Shown here piece after piece: positions 20,936 through 26,490 of a stretch of 26,490 nt of DNA. The DNA comes from Entrophospora sp. SA101 (Eukaryota > Glomeromycota > Glomeromycetes > Entrophosporales > Entrophosporaceae), in NCBI GenBank assembly GCA_958430865.1, contig CAUDNR010000084.1, forward strand, positions 13,488 through 39,977. The letters are read 5' to 3'. A program made the position numbers and the translations under genes. Every line of letters starts with the position of its first letter. Within the stretch, counting starts at the first letter, position 1. The notes under the pieces are model-generated. The model worked only from the letters and a program-made list of their open reading frames with translations. It had not been told where the DNA came from and ran no database searches.

Positions 20936-21109
20936 TTATGTGGGAGAGCGAAATAATTGATAAATTGAATGGATCAGGTTAAATAAGCCTTTACCAGCCA
21001 GTGAACGGTTTTTAGGTTTTATTTTATCAAGTCGAAAATTTGTTCTCAAGCCAAGGCTCGCTTTTCTTTGCGATAGTGTGTAACAAGCAATTTTCTCGTA
21101 CGTATTCAT
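20936..21109 (-). CDS. Possible 57-residue protein or first exon
   Basis: An ATG at 21109 (minus) opens MNTYEKIACYTLSQRKASLG, then RTNFRLDKIKPKNRSLAGKG and a hydrophobic-basic end before TAA at 20938. The composition is balanced rather than low-complexity. A donor-like GGTAAAGG in the middle could instead splice to the island at 20437-20740. Its 5' flank is the element at 21141-21299. Not recognised; it may be fortuitous. Confidence 0.3.
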   Translation of the reverse strand: MNTYEKIACYTLSQRKASLGLRTNFRLDKIKPKNRSLAGKGLFNLIHSIYQLFRSPT

Positions 21110-21140
21110 TATTTTTTTGATGCGCGTTTTGTTCTCGCTA

Positions 21141-21299
21141 TCAGGTAGGTCCGACGTATTACTGGCAGAAAAAAAAATTTTTTTTTCTTTAATTCAAATA
21201 TATTAAACGATAAACTTTATTGTATCACATGATTATAATATAAAGTTACAAAAAATAAGTTTGTTTATTTCTGTCAGTGATTACACAGGACCTGCCTGA
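21141..21299. mobile_element. MITE with ~30-bp inverted ends and TA flanks
   Basis: The left end TCAGGTAGGTCC and inner ACTGGCAGAAA match, inverted, the right end (reverse complement TCAGGCAGGTCC and ACTGACAGAAA). Similarity extends over roughly 30 bases. TA flanks both sides (21139-21140 and 21300-21301). Length is 159 bp, non-coding. It fits a Tc1/mariner-type non-autonomous element. Confidence 0.75.
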
Positions 21300-21613
21300 T
21301 AAATAAAATTTATTGGATAATCGCGGATATCTTGTAAGAAAAAACCGGTATCTGGATGGGTATACAGTCTGTTCACCCAATTTGATATTTGGATAATCGT
21401 GTAATAGATGGATATAACCTCTACATGAGATAGTCGCATACTTGGCAATTACAAATACCTTATATTTATACATACCACCATAAACAACTAGATAATCACC
21501 TTGATTTCTGGGTGACATTATCATATTAATATTGTTGTTGTTGTTGCGTGCCCGTTCACTCTCTTTATTTCTTAAAGATTTCACTTTTTCTTTAAGGAGA
21601 ATCATTTTTGTTG
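21246..21613 (-). CDS. Hypothetical minus-strand frame, last residues from a MITE
   Basis: This frame is open from an ATG near 21613: MILLKEKVKSLRNKESERAR, a short Asn run, NQGDYLVVYGGMYKYKVFVI, then ISCRGYIHLLHDYPNIK and YPSRYRFFLTRYPRLSNKFY. The C-terminal 18 or so residues (GRSCVITDRNKQTYFL) are translated from the right end of the MITE, so the original end is lost or the frame is chance. No family recognised. Possible internal introns (GTATGT at about 21477) are not resolved. Confidence 0.3.
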
Positions 21614-21986
21614 AAATCTTGGATAAAAATTTGATGTGAAACTGCAAATTCCTTTTTATACCAAAAAGACATTAAATCATTTTAAAAATAATCAGCAATT
21701 AACCCTGAAATCGACATTGAATGTTGCATCGGATTGATTCCGTTGATTTCTTACGTTAAAAAAAAATAATCATAATAAATAAATATTTTTGCTAATCAAA
21801 AGATCTTCCTGAATTTTATTATAAATAAAAAAAAAAGGGCACAAATTCCTTTTAATCGAACAACATTATTATTAACATGATTTAATTCTCAAGAAAGTAT
21901 TATATTAATAATATTATTAATACATTAAAATTATCATAAAATTACATTACACGTAATAAATAATAACAACTAATTATTTAAATTGG

Positions 21987-22442
21987 TTATACACCTTTGA
22001 TTTGGGCTCTGCCGGTTTCTGTGCCTTTAAGTTTTACAACGAAAAAAAGGCCTACTAGGCTATTGGTTTGGAGTTTTGGATCAAATTGGATTACAGCGGT
22101 TCCGGGAGGATAAAAAAACAACATACTTCTAATTATTTTAGTAAAATCAAATTTTGTAACACCGTTTTTGTCAACAATGATAAATGTATAATCACTTTGA
22201 ATTGTACTTGTAAACCCAGTATTAAATTGTCCAGTTATACGTGTAGTGTCTGGTGTAATCTGTGTAAAGTGGAATTCACCAGAACATTTCCCTGTACTAC
22301 CACCGTTATCAAATGTTGCAAAAGCAACATCGCCTACTTTACGTTTTTCTGAAAGAATTGGTGATGCATTGATAAAAATATTTGAGAAAATCGTAATAAT
22401 TATAAGAGCAAGTGTTAAGAATTTAAAAGATTTTGACTCCAT
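21987..22442 (-). CDS. Small secreted protein, lineage-type family, single exon
   Basis: The product is 151 aa. The N-terminus has a clear signal peptide: basic MESKSFK, a hydrophobic core of about 15 residues, and a likely cleavage after FINA at about residue 26. A Lys-Arg at 33-34 (LSEKR) is a possible Kex2 site. The mature part has one Cys (GKCSG) and a beta-rich pattern: GEFHFTQITPDTTRITGQFN, DYTFIIVDKNG, then FYPPGTAVIQFDP and VVKLKGTETGRAQIKGV. I recall similar short FTQ...GQFN-type secreted proteins in Rhizophagus but know no function; a role as a secreted effector or wall-associated protein is speculation. A TATAAAAA on the minus strand (22543-22550) lies about 100 bases before the ATG, with an ATT/GTT-rich 5' UTR between. 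Confidence 0.8.
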   Translation of the reverse strand: MESKSFKFLTLALIIITIFSNIFINASPILSEKRKVGDVAFATFDNGGSTGKCSGEFHFTQITPDTTRITGQFNTGFTSTIQSDYTFIIVDKNGVTKFDFTKIIRSMLFFYPPGTAVIQFDPKLQTNSLVGLFFVVKLKGTETGRAQIKGV

Positions 22443-22473
22443 TTTTTTATATATTATAATTATAATTATAATT

Positions 22474-22487
22474 TATTGTTGTTGTTG

Positions 22488-22523
<36 letters not shown>
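22474..22523. repeat. GTT/ATT microsatellite in a 5' UTR
   Basis: A run of TTG then about 11 TTA units lies between the probable TATA box and the ATG of the secreted-protein gene. Confidence 0.85.
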
Positions 22524-22524
<1 letters not shown>

Positions 22525-22542
22525 ATGTTTGAGAAAATGATG

Positions 22543-22550
22543 TTTTTATA
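22543..22550 (-). promoter_or_regulatory. TATA box of the secreted-protein gene
   Basis: TATAAAAA on the minus strand lies about 100 bases upstream of the ATG at 22442. This fits a start about 30 bases downstream and a leader of about 70 bases. Confidence 0.45.
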
Positions 22551-22783
22551 GTTTTAAAGAAAAGAGGAATTGCACCTTTATTTATATGAAATTTTTTCCC
22601 GCAAAAAAACCGTCCACTAAAAAAATGGGGTAATACAATGGCGGCTCCACCAATTTGAATTTTATTTATAATACAAAAAAAATATAAAAATTGTGTAGAA
22701 AATAGAGTCTATTTTTTAAAAATACTCATTATATAATCTTCCAAATATTAGCATTAATATTAATATACTTTGTGGGACGGAAA

Positions 22784-22825
22784 TAGAGGTTGGAACCGGT
22801 TAATGTTAATCGGTTCCAACCTCTA
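22784..22825. mobile_element. 42-bp hAT-type palindrome with 8-bp duplication
   Basis: The left arm TAGAGGTTGGAACCGGTTAA (22784-22803) pairs with the right arm TTAATCGGTTCCAACCTCTA (22806-22825), one mismatch, with TG between. GACGGAAA flanks both sides (22776-22783 and 22826-22833). It consists of two inverted ends back to back with no interior. The TAGAG start and 8-bp duplication fit hAT. Confidence 0.88.
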
Positions 22826-22833
22826 GACGGAAA

Positions 22834-23547
22834 TCTTTATAACTTTACTAAAAACGGTTCAAATAAAATTTAAACAAAGCTTTGCTTTTTAAAATCATTT
22901 TCTAACTGAAGCTAATGTATGTTTAGTTTTTGAGTAATTAGCTTTTAAAATGCAGAATAGGGTTGAATATTACCGAGGTTTTTTTTTGGATTTACCTGAC
23001 AAACAACGCATCATTTCACGAATATTTCATTCCCAAATATCTATTTTAATGTTAACAAGTTGAACGAAATAGATGATTTGGCTCATGGAAAGGTTAATTG
23101 TTGGGGAAAACGGATTCACTGTTAAAATCACGTGATCTATTACAATTTATTATCCGATGGTTTTCCTTTTATTTCATTAAAATATTTGGTAACCAGTTAT
23201 CAAATAATGGAATAAAAGAAAGCCTGGAACTAATTCATTATAAAAAACATAAGGTCTAACACCTGATTTATTTCTAGTTAATGTCACCAGAATTAGGATT
23301 TAACGCTGATTTGTTGCCGAAATACCCTAATTCCGAATCAAATCTTTTAATTTCTATTTTTTACTTGTATATTTTTATATCTATATTTATTGATTCCTAT
23401 TTCAAGTCTTATATTATTTTTATTCATTTCTTTATTTACATTTTACTATTTTATTTGTATTACGTTTTTATTTTTATTCGTATAACGTCGAAATTAGTTA
23501 ACTTTATTTAGAAATGAGCAAACTCTGTTATTGCCGAAGCCTTTGGC
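22834..23547. other. Intergenic region with weak open frames
   Basis: A short ATG frame near 22952 (MQNRVEYYRGFFLDLPDKQR) and one at 23281 (MSPELGFNADLLPKYPN, then a hydrophobic run) are open but match nothing I know. TCACGTGA at 23128-23135 lies about 145 bases before the latter. I do not assert a gene. Confidence 0.3.
23128..23135. promoter_or_regulatory. TCACGTGA palindrome without a recognised gene
   Basis: The same 8-mer as at 19318-19325. No recognised coding start follows; the nearest frame downstream starts at 23281. Confidence 0.3.
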
Positions 23548-23802
23548 GTGATTTTAACCTTACTCGCCATGTTTTTTGGTGACTTAAAAAGAGACATGTG
23601 CTGTGAACCAATAAAGATTCCAAATATGCCTTGGTACTATTTCTTTTTTGCAATTAATTACTGTCTCTTTTTCATTTTAACTAAAGGTTGTAAGGTTGCA
23701 ACCTATTTGAATATTTGCACTTGGCCAGTTATATTTAATAATGCCTCATGTTTTTCGCTATATAAATTGATGTGGTGGTGGTGTTATTTTACAGATAAAT
23801 AA
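23524..23802 (+). other. Hydrophobic open frame, unknown
   Basis: The frame NSVIAEAFGVILTLLAMFFG continues as DLKRDMCCEPIKIPNMPWYY and ends in a Trp- and Cys-rich stretch before TAA. It could encode two membrane segments, or be the membrane-like bias of T-rich DNA. No ATG lies near its start. Not recognised. Confidence 0.2.
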
Positions 23803-23871
23803 TATAATATGATGATATTTATTTTCTTTCTATCAATTTTATATCTTTATAATTAATTAATATTGCCATCA

Positions 23872-24370
23872 TTTTTCCTTGGATTTTTCTATTTTTTTTT
23901 TTATTTCTTTCACTTCTGCTCTGTTTTTGTAACTTTCCTTGTTTCTTTGTTTTAAATACCACTCTGATATTCCCTTAATCTCTTTACGGGTCACTTGTTC
24001 TTTCATTTTTTTCGATATTTTCTCTTTCTGAACTTCTATTATGCTGTATACAGTAAGTCATCACCATTGTTACAAGTTATCTGCCCCGTATTCTTTTTTT
24101 TTCTAGCCTCGTTTTCGCCACTGATGACCAGCTTAGCTCTAAAGATTCCAAAATACATTCCGAGTTGTGCTCGTTGATAATGATTTCTGATTGATAATTC
24201 ATTATACCAAGGTGTAAGGGTTGTCACAGTTTAGATAACCTCTGAATTGTTGTTTTTGACAGTGGTGCATCTGGATCAAGATACGGAATTTATTAATCCA
24301 AATTTGCTTGCTGTTTGTACGAAAATATTCAGCAGTAAATCTTCCTTGGTGATTGGGGTCTTTAAAAAAT
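23872..24370 (-). pseudogene. Minus-strand coding island, possibly a spliced or dead gene
   Basis: Three consecutive minus-strand stretches look coding: about 24370-24205 (DPNHQGRFTAEYFRTNSKQI, then HHCQKQQFRGYLNCDNPY), 24227-24039 (LTPWYNELSIRNHYQRAQLG, MYFGIFRAKLVISGENEARK) and 24045-23872 (SKKMKEQVTRKEIKGISEWY, KEIKKKIEKSKEK, stop). They are in different frames and join without clean introns, so a decayed gene is more likely than a live one. No family recognised. Confidence 0.35.
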
Positions 24371-24650
24371 TAAAAATTTGAAAAGGCAATTCATTAAACA
24401 TTTTATCTTTTAGATTTGAAAGAAAATTTAATTGATAATATATTATTCTAAAATTTACTGTATTATCCCTTTTGATATTTTAATTGTTATGATTTTTTTC
24501 ATCAAGTAACTTGGGAAAATTTTTTTTTTCAAAAACATGCATTGATAATAAAACATGGAAATGTCACGATGAATGTATAATAAATACATGTATACGTTAA
24601 TGCTAATAGTTAGTTTAAACTTTTTTAGCCCTTCACTTGATAGTGAATTT

Positions 24651-24935
24651 TTATTTTTTATTATCCTTTTTTCGCAAAGTTTTCTTTCGCATATCCTTCA
24701 AATTCTTTTTTAATAAAAGGCCATTTGATGCCTTCATATTATTATTATAAAGTACCTCAATTGATGATAAAGATATTTTTTCAGGGTCATTTCTATTTTT
24801 CAGTTGCTGCACTTGATATATCGGCAATTTAACAGCTTTGGAAACAATGGTTGTAATAATAGACGATGTAGACAATCTTTGTTCTGGATATTTAGAAAGT
24901 GGGTTAACAGTTAATGTAGAAGTTGAAAATGTCAA
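24651..24935 (-). other. Minus-strand frame with basic C-terminus, unknown
   Basis: The frame contains TLTVNPLSKYPEQRLSTSSI, SKAVKLPIYQVQQLKNRNDP and EKISLSSIEVLYNNNMKASN, and ends in a Lys/Arg-rich tail. There is no ATG at its start, and a mini-element begins 10 bases beyond it, so it may be the surviving end of a truncated gene, or an upstream part of the island at 23872-24370. Not recognised. Confidence 0.3.
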
Positions 24936-24944
24936 AAATTTATA

Positions 24945-25008
24945 CAGTGCGGATCATACTAATACTCAAAAGTTAAAATTTTTGAAATATTATGTGATCC
25001 ACACATTG
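24945..25008. mobile_element. 64-bp TA-flanked mini-element, Tc1/mariner-like
   Basis: CAGTGCGGATCATA at the left end is an imperfect inverted match of TATGTGATCCACACATTG at the right end, and the similarity continues towards the middle (TCAAAA and TTTTGA). TA lies on both sides (24943-24944 and 25009-25010). It is almost only terminal repeat. Confidence 0.65.
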
Positions 25009-25011
25009 TAT

Positions 25012-25415
25012 TTTTAAAAACCCATTCAATTCAGCTTTAAAAAGGGAGTCTATTAATCTAAAAATAAATTTGTCTCGAATTTTCTTTTCATAGATTTTTT
25101 AAATTTGAAAGTCTCATATCTGCCAATTTGGTTTTTTTGGACCTTTTTTTAAGCCCTATTATCATTATCATTATTATCATTATCATGTGGCTTAACTGGT
25201 CAATTGAATGATAATTAAACCTAAAAAAATTTATTTCTCCGCTAAATAAACTATTTTACTATTTAACAACCTGTCAAACCAATGGGCCCACCTCCAAACC
25301 AATGGGTTTTTGGCTACATAGTATAAAGTATGTGTAGTGTGTTACTAGTATTATAATAGTGAATAAAAATAACTGACATAAATAATAATATTAAATCAAA
25401 GCTTTAAAACGTTTT
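25012..25415. other. Intergenic region before the zinc-finger gene
   Basis: No gene seen. A short ATTATC tandem lies near 25159-25185, and the word CCAATGGG occurs twice (near 25279 and 25299). Confidence 0.4.
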
Positions 25416-26051
25416 ATGATGACTGAATCAACTTTAATTCAACATATGTGTACTATTTGCAACAAAAAACAATATAAAACATCTTGAGGTCTTATTCGTC
25501 ATGAAAATTCAATTCATGCATCTTATAACCAACCACCTATTGATATAATTCCTTTGCTTATGCAACACATTGAACAGTTCAAAAATTTATTAGTTAATGA
25601 GATTCATAAACGATTTCCACTTCATTATACTAAATCAGGCAAACAGCTTATCAAATTTCCATGTACTGATAGTGAATTTGTAGCAATATTTGGAAAACAG
25701 TTAAATCAATTTTCACCAGCAAAATGTATCTATCAATGTATTTTCAAAGGTTATGCAGCAGAAGCTATGTTAGGAGAATTACTTGGTGATAAACAATGGG
25801 GAACACGATATTATGAAGCAAATCAAAAAAGCTTCGTTCAATTGTATCTACAAGAAAATGTAGTTTGTGAGAATAATTCAAATCAATCACTTGAATCTTA
25901 TGACATTTCAAATATCAAAACTGTTACAATAGTACCACCAGAAATGACTGTAGAATGGTTTCAAGAAAATATTAAGGATGCAAAAGGACATGAAACATCA
26001 GGTGGACAATTAAGAATTAGATTTTGTTTAGACCAAGAATATTATGGATAA
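25416..26051 (+). pseudogene. C2H2 zinc-finger protein with an in-frame TGA
   Basis: The ATG at 25416 opens MMTESTLIQHMCTICNKKQY, KTS, a TGA (25485-25487), then GLIRHENSIHASYN. The Cys-x2-Cys, His and His spacing makes one C2H2 finger, and the TGA lies inside it at a position where Trp is plausible. The frame then stays open for 188 codons to TAA at 26051 with well-formed protein: LLVNEIHKRFPLHYTKSGKQ, FGKQLNQFSPAKCIYQC, GYAAEAMLGELLGDKQWGTR, PPEMTVEWFQENIKDAKGHE and RIRFCLDQEYYG. I do not recognise this second domain. With one lesion only it is recent, or translation starts downstream, for example at the ATG at 25560. Beyond 26051 I see no gene to the window end, only a small inverted pair (26431-26438 and 26451-26458). 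Confidence 0.5.
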
Positions 26052-26490
26052 AAAAAAAAATTTATTATGTAATTTTTAATATGCTTATTATTATTAATAT
26101 GTTTTATAATTTAATTTACAATGCTTGCTTTTATTTTAGTTTGCTATAAATAATTTAATTTGCTATAACTAGTATTGAATAAGATATTTTATTTATTATT
26201 CTTCTTCAGGATTTGCTTTATAATGAAGCCTCCTTGGTTGATTTCTCGTAATGTTCATTTTATGCTTCTGAAAATACAAAGATTGATTCTCACAAAAATG
26301 AATTTCTAGAATTGCTGAATATCGCATTTAGAGCTCCGAACGAGTCGGGTCAACAGGTCACAGATTAAGAAAATTACAAATGTAGATATATTAATGATGC
26401 CATCTGTAAACAGTTGGCCATTCTGTAATATGACAACTTTTCAAGTATGCAGTTGTCAGAAAATCTGTAATATGTAAATGTATCTGTAAT

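Noticed and set aside
22068..22524. Plus-strand frames opposite the secreted-protein gene
   Set aside because: They are antisense shadows; the poly-Tyr end is just the ATT microsatellite. The minus-strand frame has a signal peptide and a TATA box.
1..26490. tRNA or rRNA genes
   Set aside because: I found no cloverleaf with A and B boxes and no rRNA-like conserved block by eye; a tRNAscan-type search would be decisive.

Overview
The window looks like nuclear DNA of an arbuscular mycorrhizal fungus, most likely Rhizophagus or a close relative in Glomeromycotina. The DNA is very AT-rich. The intact genes carry many short GT-AG introns, and gene-poor stretches are full of decayed mobile DNA and microsatellites. 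The species call is an inference, because no rRNA or other marker is present.

Left part (1-10900): no clearly intact gene. It holds (i) a broken REase-plus-kinase gene of the Crinkler (CRN)-like effector architecture (943-2282) with coding debris on both sides; (ii) a broken transposon-type gene of the family I believe Pfam calls DUF7869 (3951-5669); (iii) an unrecognised coiled-coil and zinc-ribbon reading frame (5881-7569) interrupted mostly by TGA codons where Trp would fit; (iv) a divergent minus-strand frame (7540-7870) with the same feature; and (v) two miniature elements flanked by perfect 8-bp target duplications (3123-3277, 9444-9576). A repeat of about 160-180 bp occurs at 1-179 and again at 7884-8037.

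Middle part (10929-19232): four well-supported housekeeping genes whose exons I assembled by hand. These are CHMP1/Did2 (ESCRT-III, 199 aa, 6 exons), the AP-3 adaptor mu subunit (416 aa, 13 exons), cytochrome c oxidase subunit 6A (129 aa, 3 exons) and, convergent on the minus strand, DNA polymerase eta (765 aa, 8 exons). Every model closes in frame and its length matches the family. CHMP1 and AP-3 mu both act in endosome-to-vacuole sorting; their adjacency may be chance.

Right part (19233-26490): one small secreted-protein gene (minus, 21987-22442), several miniature elements with TA or 8-bp duplications, weak minus-strand coding islands that may be unannotated or dead exons, and a C2H2 zinc-finger gene (25416-26051) with one in-frame TGA.

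The observation I would follow first is the cluster of TGA codons at Trp-like positions at about 3950-7870. It could reflect DNA that passed through a genome using UGA as Trp, such as the Mollicutes-related endobacteria of these fungi, or ordinary G-to-A decay.
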